DNA from: an uncultured Lachnospiraceae bacterium
GTDB lineage: Bacteria; Bacillota; Clostridia; Lachnospirales; Lachnospiraceae
Reading direction: 5' to 3'
NCBI GenBank assembly: GCA_949471785.1
Contig: CASWRE010000032.1
Span: forward strand, 1-38,798
Length of the DNA stretch: 38,798 nucleotides
Positions within the stretch are counted from its first letter, which is position 1; every line of letters starts with the position of its first letter. Positions 1 through 8,329 of the stretch are shown here, piece after piece. The notes under the pieces were generated by a model. That model ran no database searches, was not told the origin of the DNA, and saw only the letters and a program-made list of their open reading frames with translations. Position numbers and translations under genes: made by a program.

Positions 1-54
1 GCTGGATTTAGGTTCCAGTGGGAGACCGTGCAGGTTCAAGTCCTGTTATCCGCA
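1..54 (+). tRNA. tRNA-Leu (UAG anticodon), 5' part cut off by window edge
   Basis: The 3' two thirds of a class II tRNA are visible. An anticodon stem (CTGGA 2-6 with TCCAG 14-18) encloses the loop TTTAGGT, giving anticodon TAG (bases 9-11), which reads CUA leucine codons. An 11-base variable arm (19-29) is followed by a T-arm (30-34 with 42-46, loop TTCAAGT) and the acceptor 3' strand ending in discriminator A at 54. CCA is not encoded. The D-arm and 5' acceptor strand lie outside the window, so the assignment rests on the anticodon loop and the long variable arm. Confidence 0.9.
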
Positions 55-64
55 TTTCTTTTGC

Positions 65-93
65 TTGCCAAGTCCGGATGAATGGTGTAGTAT
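65..93 (+). promoter_or_regulatory. Candidate sigma-A promoter for rho
   Basis: TTGCCA (65-70) and TAGTAT (88-93) are separated by 17 bases. The -35 matches the consensus at 5 of 6 positions and the -10 at 4 of 6. It would give a leader of about 140 nt before rho. Nothing else is recognised in the tRNA-rho gap. The weak -10 keeps confidence moderate. Confidence 0.4.
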
Positions 94-241
94 AAAAATA
101 GTTTCTGGTGTCATCAGGAAGTGTCCGAATATTTTCTGTCTAAGAGCAGAGTGTTTTCGCGGGCATATCTCCGGGTGGCTGTCTGAAGAAGAATCCCGAT
201 TATTATTCAGAAATCCCAAATTATGATGAGGTAGTTAAACA

Positions 242-1645
242 TTGATGAAAGAAAAGTATGAATCTCTGTCTGCGAGTGTGCTGCGTGAGCTGGCAAAGAC
301 CAGGGGGATAAAAGGTATTTCCGCTATGCGCAAGGAGCAGCTGGTAGAGCGGATGCTGGAGGAAGACAGAAAAGAAAAAAAGAAGGACATGCCCGGGGAG
401 GAAGAGCGGACCGCACAGAAAGGCGGCAATGAATCCGTCGACGAGCGTCCGGGCGCTTCCCATGAGAGGGAAGGCGAAAAAAGCGCGGAAGACGCCCGGT
501 ATGATCATCGTCAGCTGGACAGCGGTCAGGTGGCAGAGGGGATTCTCGAGGTTATGCCCGATGGATTTGGTTTTATCCGTTCCGATAATTATCTGCCAGG
601 GGATAATGACGTGTACGTGTCGCCCTCTCAGATCCGCCGGTTCAATATGAAGACCGGAGATATCCTGAAAGGGAACACCCGCATCAAGAACCAGGGGGAA
701 AAGTTCAGCGCCCTTTTATATGTGACGGCCATTAACGGCATGTCTCCCAACGAGAGCACCAGACGGTGCAATTTTGAGGATATGACGCCGATTTTTCCCA
801 ACCGTCGTCTGCGGCTGGAACGTTATGGCAGCAGCCTGGCCATGCGTATCATGGATCTGGTCAGTCCTGTGGGCAAAGGTCAGCGAGGCATGATTGTGTC
901 TCCGCCCAAGGCGGGAAAAACCACGCTGATGAAGGATGTGGCGAAATCCATTCTCCGCAATAATCCGGAGATGTACCTGATTATTTTACTGATCGACGAG
1001 CGGCCTGAGGAGGTCACGGATATCAAAGAAGCTATCCAGGGGCCGAACGTGGAAGTGATTTATTCCACTTTTGATGAGCTGCCGGAACATCACAAACGGG
1101 TGTCAGAGATGGTCATTGAGCGGGCTAAACGGCTGGTAGAGCATAAAAAGGATGTGACGATTCTTCTGGACAGTATCACTCGTCTGGCCAGAGCTTACAA
1201 TCTGACCGTGCCGCCCAGCGGACGTACCCTGTCCGGCGGTCTTGATCCGGCGGCCCTGCATATGCCGAAGCGATTTTTCGGCGCCGCCAGAAACATGCGG
1301 GAGGGCGGCAGTCTGACGATTCTGGCTACGGCTTTGGTGGATACGGGCAGCAAGATGGACGACGTGGTTTACGAAGAATTTAAGGGAACCGGCAATATGG
1401 AATTGATTCTGGATCGCAGGCTGCAGGAAAAGAGAGTATTTCCGGCTATGGATATCCAGAAGTCCGGCACCCGCAGGGAGGATCTGCTTCTCACTTCGGA
1501 CGAGCAGGATGCGGTCTATAATATGCGCAAGGCATTGAATGGCATGAAGGCCGATGAGGCGGTGGAAAACATATTGAATTTGTTTTCCCGCACCAAGACC
1601 AACGGCGAATTTATCCAGATGATGAAAAAGCAGAAGCTGGTGTAG
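242..1645 (+). CDS. rho: Transcription termination factor Rho
   Basis: Hexameric RNA-dependent ATPase that pulls RNA from transcription complexes. Residues 5-40 form the Rho_N helical domain, 41-92 a charged low-complexity linker, and about 97-165 the cold-shock-like RNA-binding domain with the GFGFIR motif. The RecA-like motor has Walker [10 protein letters not shown] (220-228) and Walker B VTILLD (305-310), followed by the [10 protein letters not shown] block. The length of 467 residues is normal for a Clostridial Rho with an N-terminal linker. The start is either TTG 242, 9 nt after GATGAGGT (225-232), or ATG 245; spacing favours TTG slightly. It heads the rho-rpmE-yqhQ-prmC-prfA series. 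No intrinsic terminator follows it. Confidence 0.97.
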   Translation: MMKEKYESLSASVLRELAKTRGIKGISAMRKEQLVERMLEEDRKEKKKDMPGEEERTAQKGGNESVDERPGASHEREGEKSAEDARYDHRQLDSGQVAEGILEVMPDGFGFIRSDNYLPGDNDVYVSPSQIRRFNMKTGDILKGNTRIKNQGEKFSALLYVTAINGMSPNESTRRCNFEDMTPIFPNRRLRLERYGSSLAMRIMDLVSPVGKGQRGMIVSPPKAGKTTLMKDVAKSILRNNPEMYLIILLIDERPEEVTDIKEAIQGPNVEVIYSTFDELPEHHKRVSEMVIERAKRLVEHKKDVTILLDSITRLARAYNLTVPPSGRTLSGGLDPAALHMPKRFFGAARNMREGGSLTILATALVDTGSKMDDVVYEEFKGTGNMELILDRRLQEKRVFPAMDIQKSGTRREDLLLTSDEQDAVYNMRKALNGMKADEAVENILNLFSRTKTNGEFIQMMKKQKLV

Positions 1646-1652
1646 GAAATGC

Positions 1653-1681
1653 TTGCATTTATGCAGGGAGTGTGTTACAAT
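1653..1681 (+). promoter_or_regulatory. Candidate promoter for rpmE (extended -10)
   Basis: TTGCAT (1653-1658), a 17-base spacer and TACAAT (1676-1681), with a TG dinucleotide one base before the -10 (extended -10). The -35 is weak and the -10 is good. It would start a leader of roughly 115 nt that contains the inverted repeat at 1714-1744 ahead of rpmE. Confidence 0.45.
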
Positions 1682-1713
1682 CAAAAAGCTGTCTGAGTAC
1701 GTATGTATTCAAT

Positions 1714-1744
1714 AGGTAACCGTGAAGATACGGAATAGTTACCT
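1714..1744 (+). repeat. Inverted-repeat element in rpmE leader (copy A of GTAAC element)
   Basis: AGGTAAC (1714-1720) pairs perfectly with GTTACCT (1738-1744), and inside it CCGT (1720-1723) can pair with ACGG (1730-1733). The core 1716-1742 matches the element at 27790-27816 at 23 of 27 positions. No T-run follows, so it is not a standard terminator. Confidence 0.6.
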
Positions 1745-1803
1745 CAGCGTATGGAAGTTGATAAATACGGTTTACAAAATAATCAGAATAAGAGGTGAAA
1801 AAC

Positions 1804-2004
1804 ATGAGAGAAGGTATCCATCCGACATATTACCAGGCAACCGTAACCTGTAACTGCGGAAATACATTCACGACGGGTTCTACCAAGCAGGATCTCCACG
1901 TTGAAATCTGCTCCAAATGCCATCCTTTCTATACTGGTCAGCAGAAGACGGCGGCTGCCCGTGGACGTATTGATAAGTTCAATAAGAAATACGGCATTAA
2001 ATAA
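1804..2004 (+). CDS. rpmE: 50S ribosomal protein L31, zinc-binding type
   Basis: 66-residue L31 of the large ribosomal subunit. Cysteines C16 and C18 (CNC) and C36 and C39 (CSKC) form the zinc site, so this is the Zn-containing form and not the zinc-free paralogue. The C-terminal part [20 protein letters not shown] is typical of the family. ATG 1804 is chosen because the ribosome site AGAGGTG (1791-1797) lies just upstream; the in-frame GTG at 1795 is inside that site. It has its own promoter candidate and a strong terminator, so it can be transcribed separately from rho and yqhQ. Confidence 0.97.
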   Translation: MREGIHPTYYQATVTCNCGNTFTTGSTKQDLHVEICSKCHPFYTGQQKTAAARGRIDKFNKKYGIK

Positions 2005-2027
2005 AGCAAGAGCTTTACTGGTAAAAT

Positions 2028-2058
2028 GGGCTGAGATTGTGAGATCTCAGCCCTTTTT
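2028..2058 (+). terminator. Intrinsic terminator after rpmE
   Basis: GGGCTGAGAT (2028-2037) and ATCTCAGCCC (2044-2053) form a perfect 10-bp stem with a 6-nt loop, followed at once by TTTTT (2054-2058). It lies 24 bases after the rpmE stop. Confidence 0.93.
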
Positions 2059-2080
2059 CTCAGTGTGCTATGCATGGACG

Positions 2081-2125
2081 GAAAACTGTCGCATCGAGGG
2101 CGCATCCTGTGCGGCGACAGTTTTC
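2081..2125 (+). repeat. 12-bp inverted repeat in yqhQ leader
   Basis: GAAAACTGTCGC (2081-2092) and GCGACAGTTTTC (2114-2125) are perfect complements with a 21-base spacer. They lie between the rpmE terminator and the yqhQ ribosome site. No T-run follows. It could be an mRNA leader structure or a protein site; the sequence does not decide. Confidence 0.65.
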
Positions 2126-2169
2126 GGGAATGTGGCAGGGTTTACTGTGGGCTTCATAGGGAGGAGTGT

Positions 2170-3123
2170 ATGAAATCATCAAATATAGGCGGTCAGGCGG
2201 TGCTGGAAGGTATTATGATGCGCCACGGGGACGTATATTCTGTGGGTGTGCGGAAGCCGGACGGGGAAATCACGGTCAGGGTGGAGCCCTACAAACCAGT
2301 GGTTCCGATAAAGACGCTGTATAAGATACCGGTCATCCGCGGTGTGTTTAATTTTGTGGAATCCCTGGTGGTGGGAACGCGCTGCCTGATGTATTCGGCT
2401 ACATTTTATGAGGAAGAGGAAGAGCCGGAAAGTAAGATGACCGGGGAGGAAGCGGCCAGGGCACAGAAAAAGAAGGAGAAAGAGGATACCCTGCTCATGT
2501 ACGGTACGGTTTGCTTTTCAGTTCTGCTGTGCGTGGCGTTGTTTATTATGCTGCCTTATTTTGTCTCGCGGCTTTTGCGGGCAGTGACGGATTCGGAAGT
2601 TCTGATTACGGTGCTGGAAGCCTGCGTTCGCCTGCTGATTTTTTTTGCCTATATTCTGCTCATATCCCGCATGAAGGATATCCGGCGGACTTTTATGTAT
2701 CACGGCGCCGAGCATAAATGTATTAACTGTATCGAACATGGCATGGATCTGAATGTGGAAAATGTGATGAAAAGTTCCCGGGAGCACAAGCGCTGCGGTA
2801 CCAGTTTCCTCTTTTTTGTGGTGGTGGTGAGTGTGGTTTTCTTTTTGTTTATCCATGTATCTTCTCCGCTGTGGCGTATTGTGATCCGGCTGCTGCTGAT
2901 CCCGGTGATCGCCGGGGTGTCCTATGAGATCATCCGCCTGGCGGGCAGCACGGAGAATCCCGTGGTGGGGATTCTCAGCAAGCCGGGCCTGATGCTTCAG
3001 CGGCTGACCACCGCGGAGCCGGATGAACAGATGGTGGAGGTGGCCATATCGGCCGTGGAGGCGGTATTTGACTGGAAAAGCTGGCTGACGGAAAATTATC
3101 CTGACCGACGGCCGGAATCGTGA
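2170..3123 (+). CDS. yqhQ: DUF1385 membrane protein (YqhQ family)
   Basis: 317-residue integral membrane protein of the YqhQ/DUF1385 family, whose biochemical role is unknown. Family marks are visible: GGQAVLEGIMMR near the N-terminus, YHGAEHKCINCIE in the middle, and KRCGTSFLFF before another hydrophobic stretch. Several membrane segments occur between about residues 110 and 260 (two before and two after the GAEHK motif). ATG 2170 follows GGAGGAG (2160-2166) closely; reading from 2065 would translate the leader inverted repeat and is unlikely. Its place between rpmE and prmC/prfA is common in Clostridia, suggesting a translation- or envelope-linked role, but this is inference. Confidence 0.88.
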   Translation: MKSSNIGGQAVLEGIMMRHGDVYSVGVRKPDGEITVRVEPYKPVVPIKTLYKIPVIRGVFNFVESLVVGTRCLMYSATFYEEEEEPESKMTGEEAARAQKKKEKEDTLLMYGTVCFSVLLCVALFIMLPYFVSRLLRAVTDSEVLITVLEACVRLLIFFAYILLISRMKDIRRTFMYHGAEHKCINCIEHGMDLNVENVMKSSREHKRCGTSFLFFVVVVSVVFFLFIHVSSPLWRIVIRLLLIPVIAGVSYEIIRLAGSTENPVVGILSKPGLMLQRLTTAEPDEQMVEVAISAVEAVFDWKSWLTENYPDRRPES

Positions 3124-3275
3124 GCAAAATCGTGTCTGCGGAGCCGGAAGATAGCTATGGCAAGAGGCGGAAGAAACCGGAAAAGATAGAATAAACCGGG
3201 TGGAGTATATCGATTGGCAGGGAAGGAACTGCAGGCGCGGGAACGGCAGAGTACAGGAGAAAGGCTGGGTTGTGC

Positions 3276-4130
3276 ATGACATATAGAGGATGGCTGTCAT
3301 GGGCTGCGAAGTGTTTTGCAGACTGTGGCATAGAGGAACCCGAAGCGGACGCATGGCTGCTGCTGTCCCATGAGGCCGGGATAGACCGGCTGTACTATTC
3401 TCTGAACGGCGACAGGGAGATTACGGAAGAGAAACTGCGCGCACTGGAAAAGCTGGCCGCGAGACGTTGCAGCCGTATCCCGGTACAGCAGCTGATCGGC
3501 GAGGCTTGGTTCATGGGGTATTCTTTTTATATCGATGATCATGTGCTGGTTCCCCGACAGGATACGGAAGTGCTGGCGGAGCATGTGCTGGGCGTCCTGG
3601 CGGGTAAGGCGGCCGTGAAGGAGCGACCCCTGCGGCTTTTGGATCTTTGCACCGGTTCAGGATGTATCTTGCTCAGTATTTTGAAAGAAATGACGGGAAT
3701 TTCGGGGACCGGGGCCGATATTTCTCAGGAAGCGCTGGCCGTAGCAAAGGCAAACGCCGCGCGGCTGGGTGTTACGGCGTCGTTTGTGCAGAGTGATCTG
3801 TGGGAACGGATAGAGGGAAGTTATGACGTCATCGTGTCGAATCCGCCTTATATTGCCCGGGAGGCGATGGATGGATTATCCCCGGAGGTGCGGGAACATG
3901 AGCCGCTTTTGGCGCTGGACGGCGGGGAGGATGGATTGGACTTCTATCGCAGGATCGTGGGACAGGCCGTGAACCATCTGGAGGATGACGGGGAACTGTC
4001 CGTGGAGATCGGTTGTGACCAGGGGGAAGCGGTGGCCGCCCTGATGGAACAGTCCGGTTTCGTGGATGTGCGGGTGATCCGGGATCTGGCAGGGCTTGAC
4101 CGGGTAGTGACGGGAAAACGGAGCGATTGA
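3276..4130 (+). CDS. prmC: Peptide chain release factor N5-glutamine methyltransferase
   Basis: Transfers a methyl group from S-adenosylmethionine to the glutamine of the GGQ motif of release factors. An N-terminal helical substrate domain (about 1-75) is followed by a Rossmann methyltransferase domain with LCTGSG (about 124-129) and the catalytic NPPYI (189-193). Its substrate RF1 is encoded next (prfA). ATG 3276 gives 284 residues. A TTG at 3270 lies closer to the AGGAGAAAGG site (3255-3264) and would add two residues, so the exact start is open. The 146 bases upstream hold no other gene. Confidence 0.95.
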   Translation: MTYRGWLSWAAKCFADCGIEEPEADAWLLLSHEAGIDRLYYSLNGDREITEEKLRALEKLAARRCSRIPVQQLIGEAWFMGYSFYIDDHVLVPRQDTEVLAEHVLGVLAGKAAVKERPLRLLDLCTGSGCILLSILKEMTGISGTGADISQEALAVAKANAARLGVTASFVQSDLWERIEGSYDVIVSNPPYIAREAMDGLSPEVREHEPLLALDGGEDGLDFYRRIVGQAVNHLEDDGELSVEIGCDQGEAVAALMEQSGFVDVRVIRDLAGLDRVVTGKRSD

Positions 4131-4230
4131 GACTGTGGGACGATACTGCGGCGTGGAAAGGGAAGGGCAGACTGCGGCGGGAAGCGGACAGAGATCCTGC
4201 GGAAACAAGCGCAGATGAGGAGGAAAAAAT

Positions 4231-5316
4231 ATGTTTGACGGAGCATTATCGGAGCGTCTGGAGACATTGCAGATGCGTTTTCAGGAAATAGTAAATGAGC
4301 TCAGCGAGCCTGCGGTGGCAGCGGATTCGACGCGTTTCCAGAAACTGATGAAAGATCAGGCGGAGCTGCAGCCCATTGTGGATACCTATAAGGCGTACAA
4401 GGACTGTCTGACTACGATCGACGACAGTCAGGCCATGCTGGAGGAGGAGAGCGACGCGGAGATGCGGGAAATGCTGAAAGAGGAGCTGTCCGACGCGAAG
4501 CACAGGATCGGTGATCTGGAACAACAGTTAAAGATCGCGCTGCTCCCCAAAGACCCCAACGACCAGAAGAATGTGATCGTGGAGCTGCGGGCCGGGGCCG
4601 GCGGCGACGAGGCGGCTCTTTTTACCGCGGAGATTTTCCGTATGTTTGTGAAATATGCGGAGTCCAGACGGTGGAAGGTAGAGACCATGAGTATCAGTGA
4701 GAACGGAATCGGCGGATTTAAGGATGCCACTTTCATGATTAACGGCGCGGGAGCTTATTCCCGGCTGAAATATGAGAGCGGGGTGCACAGGGTACAGCGG
4801 GTGCCGGAGACGGAATCCGGCGGCCGAATCCATACCTCCACCATGACGGTGGCTATCATGCCCGAGGCGGAGGAGATTGATTTTCAGCTGGATCTGAATG
4901 AATGCAAATTTGATGTGTTCCGGGCTTCCGGAAACGGCGGCCAGTGCGTCAATACCACGGACTCCGCCGTGCGGCTGACCCACATCCCCACAGGTATCGT
5001 GATTTCCTGCCAGGATGAGAAGTCCCAGCTGAAAAACAAGGATAAGGCCATCAAGGTGTTGCGCTCCCGTCTGTATGAGCTGGAGCTGGAAAAGCGCCAT
5101 GACGCGGAGGCGGAGGCCAGAAGGAGCCAGGTGGGGACGGGAGACCGTTCAGAAAAGATCCGTACCTACAATTTCCCCCAGGGACGGGTGACCGATCATC
5201 GGATCAAATACACGTCTCACCGGCTGGGTGAGATCCTGGGCGGCGATCTGGATGAGATCATTGATCAGCTCATCGCCGCGGATCAGGCGGCGAAACTGGG
5301 GCGGCTGAACGCCTGA
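4231..5316 (+). CDS. prfA: Peptide chain release factor 1
   Basis: RF1 recognises UAA and UAG stop codons and triggers peptide release in the ribosome. The 361 residues match the family length. The GGQ catalytic motif is at 236-238 within [16 protein letters not shown]. The codon-recognition tripeptide region is PET at 192-194, where E. coli RF1 has PAT. AGGAGG (4217-4222) precedes ATG 4231. It is preceded by prmC, which modifies the GGQ glutamine, and followed by a hairpin at 5373-5418, so it probably ends the operon. Confidence 0.98.
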   Translation: MFDGALSERLETLQMRFQEIVNELSEPAVAADSTRFQKLMKDQAELQPIVDTYKAYKDCLTTIDDSQAMLEEESDAEMREMLKEELSDAKHRIGDLEQQLKIALLPKDPNDQKNVIVELRAGAGGDEAALFTAEIFRMFVKYAESRRWKVETMSISENGIGGFKDATFMINGAGAYSRLKYESGVHRVQRVPETESGGRIHTSTMTVAIMPEAEEIDFQLDLNECKFDVFRASGNGGQCVNTTDSAVRLTHIPTGIVISCQDEKSQLKNKDKAIKVLRSRLYELELEKRHDAEAEARRSQVGTGDRSEKIRTYNFPQGRVTDHRIKYTSHRLGEILGGDLDEIIDQLIAADQAAKLGRLNA

Positions 5317-5372
5317 GCAGGGGTTATAGAATGTTATTGTTCAGCTTGTTTAACGCTCAAGCCTTATGTATC

Positions 5373-5418
5373 TGCCCTTGTTTTTGCCCTTACGAGCCGA
5401 AACAAGGGCAATTTCTTA
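5373..5418 (+). terminator. Probable terminator after prfA
   Basis: TGCCCTTGTTT (5373-5383) and AAACAAGGGCA (5400-5410) form a perfect 11-bp stem with a 16-nt loop, followed by a T-rich ATTTCTTATT. The interrupted T-run makes termination likely but not certain. Confidence 0.65.
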
Positions 5419-5421
5419 TTT

Positions 5422-5520
5422 ATGTATACCAGCCAGCTTTACCGGAATGCAGTCCATCAATATAGCATCCGGCAAAGCATGAACAGCGCAGGTGGAAGAT
5501 GTCTTGACAAAATCACTTAG
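5422..5520 (+). mobile_element. Remnant of an IS3-family transposase (OrfB)
   Basis: A 32-codon open frame encodes SQLYRNAVHQYSIRQSMNS followed by AGGRCLD. This matches the conserved integrase-core segment of IS3-type transposases (family pattern: YTS..YR......I.QSM...G.C.DNA). The frame stops at TAG 5518-5520 instead of continuing through the ARCES/WARMK-type segment expected next. No inverted repeats or other transposase parts are seen, so only a shard of the element survives. It abuts the 3' end of the broken DUF2812 gene on the other strand. Confidence 0.72.
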
Positions 5521-6074
5521 TCATTTTTATACTTTTTTCGGAGTTTCCGTAGCTTCAAACTGCAATAAATAATCAGATAAAGATATAGTAACGTCATTAC
5601 GGAAAAGAATACAGCAAGCACGATTGCAAGAGGGTCAGGGTTACTGGTATTTATGCTTTTGAAAAAATTCGGGAACACACAACAGAGAAAGATTATCATA
5701 GCGGGAAACAAACGAGTTTTTACCACATGGTGAATCATATCAACCCTTGATTCGTTATCAGAGAAAATTTCGCCATCCTGCTCGGAATTCGTCTTTGATG
5801 AAGGTTTGCGGAAATATAGCTATCCGAGACACCTACCGATATACTCCCAACTATAATCCCTGAAAATCTGAAAATAGTCGCTGGTTTCCTCATTGTTTTT
5901 ATAATCCAATCGATACGCTACATCCTCTGGCATACATTTCTCGAAAACGTAGAAAAATGGCGGAATCATTCTTGATAATTTCCAACCGTTTTTATGCTGA
6001 TTTTGCAACCAAATTTCTTCTTCCTCGTAATCCGCTATGGTAAAAAAGCGTATTATTGTTTTTTTGTTATTCAT
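5517..6074 (-). pseudogene. DUF2812 membrane protein gene interrupted by an in-frame TAG
   Basis: Reading the minus strand from ATG 6072-6074 gives a DUF2812 domain (RFFTIADYEEEEIWLQ..., FEKCMPEDVAYRLDY, FRDYSWEYIGRCLG). It is stopped by TAG at 5820-5822. The same frame continues without another stop as LYFRKP, then an acidic linker and two hydrophobic segments (LFPAMIIFLCCVFPNFF and a second from PLAIVLAVFF), ending at 5517. Without the TAG the protein would be about 185 residues with the usual DUF2812 layout of a soluble domain plus a two-helix anchor. The family normally has an aromatic residue before YFRKP, so a TGG to TAG change is the simplest explanation. A good ribosome site (AAAGGAG) precedes the start. 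No PadR gene, the frequent partner, is recognised upstream. Confidence 0.8.
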
Positions 6075-6312
6075 TTATCTCTACTCCTTTACTGTTTGTT
6101 TCAAAGACAAATGGAGGATAGCTTCATATTTCATAGTTGTTTCCTTTTCTTTCGGAAGTAGGCAGGCGCGTAGGAAAGAGAACTGAAAATCTAAAAGTAT
6201 AATATTGATGAAACAGAGTCCACTTCCTTTACAATGCCGTTTTTATTATAGTATATTTAAAGTGGAAGCGGAAACAGTTTTTTGTGGTCATAGGAAAGGA
6301 CGGAATTTATTT

Positions 6313-7305
6313 ATGAAGATAAACTTTGCAGTGATAGGAACCAGCAAGATTACCGAGACGTTTCTGGAAGCCGCGGGCAAGGTGGCGGAATTTCGGCTGA
6401 GGGGCGTATACTCACGTTCTATGGAGAAGGCAGAGGTATTTGCCCAAAAGCACGGGGCGGAGTTGTTTTTTGATGATTTGCATGAACTGGCAGCCAGCAG
6501 GGAGATTGACGCGGTATACATTGCAAGTCCCAACAGCCTGCACGTGTCCCAGAGTATTCTGATGCTGCAAAACGGTAAGCATGTGCTCTGCGAGAAACCC
6601 GTCGCATCTAATCTGAAAGAGTTTGAGCGGATGAGAGCGGCGGCAGTGGAAAATCATGTTGTTTTGCTGGAAGCCATGCGGAATGTGTACTCGCCGGGTT
6701 TTGCAGCAATCAGAAAACATCTTTCAAAACTGGGTAGCGTCAGAAGGGTGTCTTTTCAATATTGCCAGTATTCCAGCCGGTATGACAAGTTCAAAAACGG
6801 GATTATAGAAAATGCCTTTAATCCCGCGCTTTCCAATGGCGCATTAATGGATATCGGCGTATATTGCATACATCCGATGGCGGCGCTCTTCGGGCGTCCC
6901 CTTAAAGTGGCCAGCAGCAGCTTGAAGCTGTCAAACGGGATCGACGGAGCGGGAACAGTTTTACTGGAATATGACGGGATGCAGGGTGAGCTGCTGTATT
7001 CGAAAATATCGGACTCTAAGGTTCCCAGCCAGATCCAGGGTGAGAAGGGAACCATGGTGATCCGGGAAATTCCCAATCCCCAGACCGTTACCATCTACTA
7101 TCGGGACGGAAAAACGGACAATCTGGACATTCCCAAAGCAGAGAATAATATGTCTTATGAAGTGGAAGAATTCATAAAGCTCATAGAAGAAAACGCGTAT
7201 GAGCATCCCTACTTGCAGAATTCACAGATGGAGATGGAACTGACGGACCAGGTCAGAAGGCAGCAGAAAATCATTTTTCCGGCCGACGAAATCCAGACAG
7301 TATGA
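6313..7305 (+). CDS. Gfo/Idh/MocA-family oxidoreductase
   Basis: 330-residue NAD(P)-dependent oxidoreductase, probably acting on a sugar or cyclitol. The N-terminal Rossmann fold begins NFAVIGTSKITETFL. The family's lysine-proline motif EKPVAS is at 94-99, and the C-terminal GFO_IDH_MocA domain follows with the MDIGVYCIHP segment. ATG 6313 is preceded by AGGAAAGGA (6292-6300); longer reading from 6205 has no family similarity. It stands alone between a pseudogene and a convergent flagellin gene whose stop is 11 bases away, so the substrate cannot be inferred from neighbours. Confidence 0.9.
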   Translation: MKINFAVIGTSKITETFLEAAGKVAEFRLRGVYSRSMEKAEVFAQKHGAELFFDDLHELAASREIDAVYIASPNSLHVSQSILMLQNGKHVLCEKPVASNLKEFERMRAAAVENHVVLLEAMRNVYSPGFAAIRKHLSKLGSVRRVSFQYCQYSSRYDKFKNGIIENAFNPALSNGALMDIGVYCIHPMAALFGRPLKVASSSLKLSNGIDGAGTVLLEYDGMQGELLYSKISDSKVPSQIQGEKGTMVIREIPNPQTVTIYYRDGKTDNLDIPKAENNMSYEVEEFIKLIEENAYEHPYLQNSQMEMELTDQVRRQQKIIFPADEIQTV

Positions 7306-7316
7306 TTGACAGAGAA

Positions 7317-8090
7317 TCACATCTGGAGTAGTCCTAAAGTCTGTTGCCCCTTTTGAACCATGCTTTTTTTCTGCAGCATCATGGAAATACTTTGTAAAGT
7401 CTGCTGATGTTTTAATTCCATTAATGTTTTGGCGACATCGGTATCTCCCATACGGCTCATAGACGCTGTCAGATTTTCAGAAGCATATCCGTTGTAGTCA
7501 ATGGCATACGTCAGATTGTTGTACTGGGCTCCCAGTGTGCTGCGGTCTCCGACAACCTGTTCCAGCGCTTTATCGATTGCCTGGACGTCAAAATTTTTGG
7601 TGACGTCAAAATCTGCAAGGCCAAGCGCGTCTATCGTAGAGTTGACGGCGTGGTTGACGGTAATGGAGCTGCCGTTTGCGTCCCCCACCAGCTCGACGCC
7701 GTTGTTCTGACTGCCGTTTAATAATTGGATTCCGTTAAAATTAGTCTGTGTGGCAACATGATTGATCTCCTGTTTCAGCTGGTCAACCTCCTTCTGGATA
7801 GCCGCACGATTTGAATTGTTTAAAATGCTGCTGGAAGCCCGGAGAGCCAGCTCGCGCATCCTTTGCAGAGAATTGGTTATGCTGCCCAGGGCGGAGTCGG
7901 AAGTCTTCAGCAGGCTGACGCCATCGTCAAGATTCTTTGTGCCTGTGTTGATACCCGTGATCTGAGCCTGCTCTTTTTGCGTGACGGCCAGTTCCGCTGC
8001 GCCGTCGGCGGCAGACATCAAGCGGTTTCCGCTTGCAATATGTCCGTACAAATAAGGAGATGTGGTACTGATTCCGGAAATTGCGCTCAT
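7317..8090 (-). CDS. Orphan flagellin-like protein with shortened N-terminal D0
   Basis: 257-residue flagellin. The N-terminal domain is recognisable from IASGNRLMSAADGAAELAV (18-36), matching the family KLSSG.RINSA.DDAAGLAI. It continues through LQRMRELAL (75-83) and NRAAIQKEVDQLKQEI to TNFNGIQLLNG. The C-terminal domain is seen in STLGAQYNNLTYAID, ASENLTASMSRMGDTDVAKTLMEL and a short tail. Only about 15 residues precede the first motif, so the N-terminal D0 helix is shorter than in normal flagellins. The variable middle is very small. AAGGAGGA lies just before ATG. No other flagellar gene is in the window, so it may be an orphan or relic and not part of a motility cluster. Confidence 0.88.
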   Translation of the reverse strand: MSAISGISTTSPYLYGHIASGNRLMSAADGAAELAVTQKEQAQITGINTGTKNLDDGVSLLKTSDSALGSITNSLQRMRELALRASSSILNNSNRAAIQKEVDQLKQEINHVATQTNFNGIQLLNGSQNNGVELVGDANGSSITVNHAVNSTIDALGLADFDVTKNFDVQAIDKALEQVVGDRSTLGAQYNNLTYAIDYNGYASENLTASMSRMGDTDVAKTLMELKHQQTLQSISMMLQKKSMVQKGQQTLGLLQM

Positions 8091-8139
8091 ATTTTATTCC
8101 TCCTTTAGCGATGCATATAGAAATAATTATAGAAGTAAA

Positions 8140-8157
8140 ATATTCCGTACAGAATAT
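8140..8157. promoter_or_regulatory. Palindrome upstream of the flagellin gene
   Basis: ATATTC (8140-8145) and GAATAT (8152-8157) are perfect inverted 6-mers with a 6-base spacer, about 50 bases upstream of the flagellin start. It could be an operator. No convincing sigma-A or sigma-28 promoter was found beside it. Confidence 0.35.
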
Positions 8158-8248
8158 CCATAAAACAAAAGTAGGCTTCTTATTATTCTATCGTTTAGAT
8201 TTCCGAAAAGATTAGTACTGTTTTCTCCAAAATGGGGGAATTTCCCTG

Positions 8249-8293
8249 CTTTCACCTATGGAAACTAAGAAGGCCCGTTTCCATAGGTGAAAG
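8249..8293 (-). terminator. 17-bp perfect hairpin between the FtsX permease and flagellin genes
   Basis: CTTTCACCTATGGAAAC (8249-8265) is exactly complementary to 8277-8293, with an 11-nt loop. It lies 37 bases after the stop of the minus-strand permease gene, so a terminator or 3' stabiliser for the six-gene minus-strand operon is the likeliest role. No uridine run follows on the minus strand, so termination is inferred from position and stem strength only. Confidence 0.55.
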
Positions 8294-8329
8294 ACAGACG
8301 TTTTGTGGGCCCGGGCTGCCGCAACAGGG

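Noticed and set aside
8100..8220. Sigma-28 promoter for the flagellin gene
   Set aside because: CTAAA and a GCC-containing -10 occur on the minus strand, but the spacing (about 17) and the GCCTACTT sequence do not match TAAA-N15-GCCGATAA.
8249..8293. Invertible promoter flanked by 17-bp inverted repeats
   Set aside because: The segment between the arms is only 11 bases, too short to carry a promoter, and no invertase gene is nearby.
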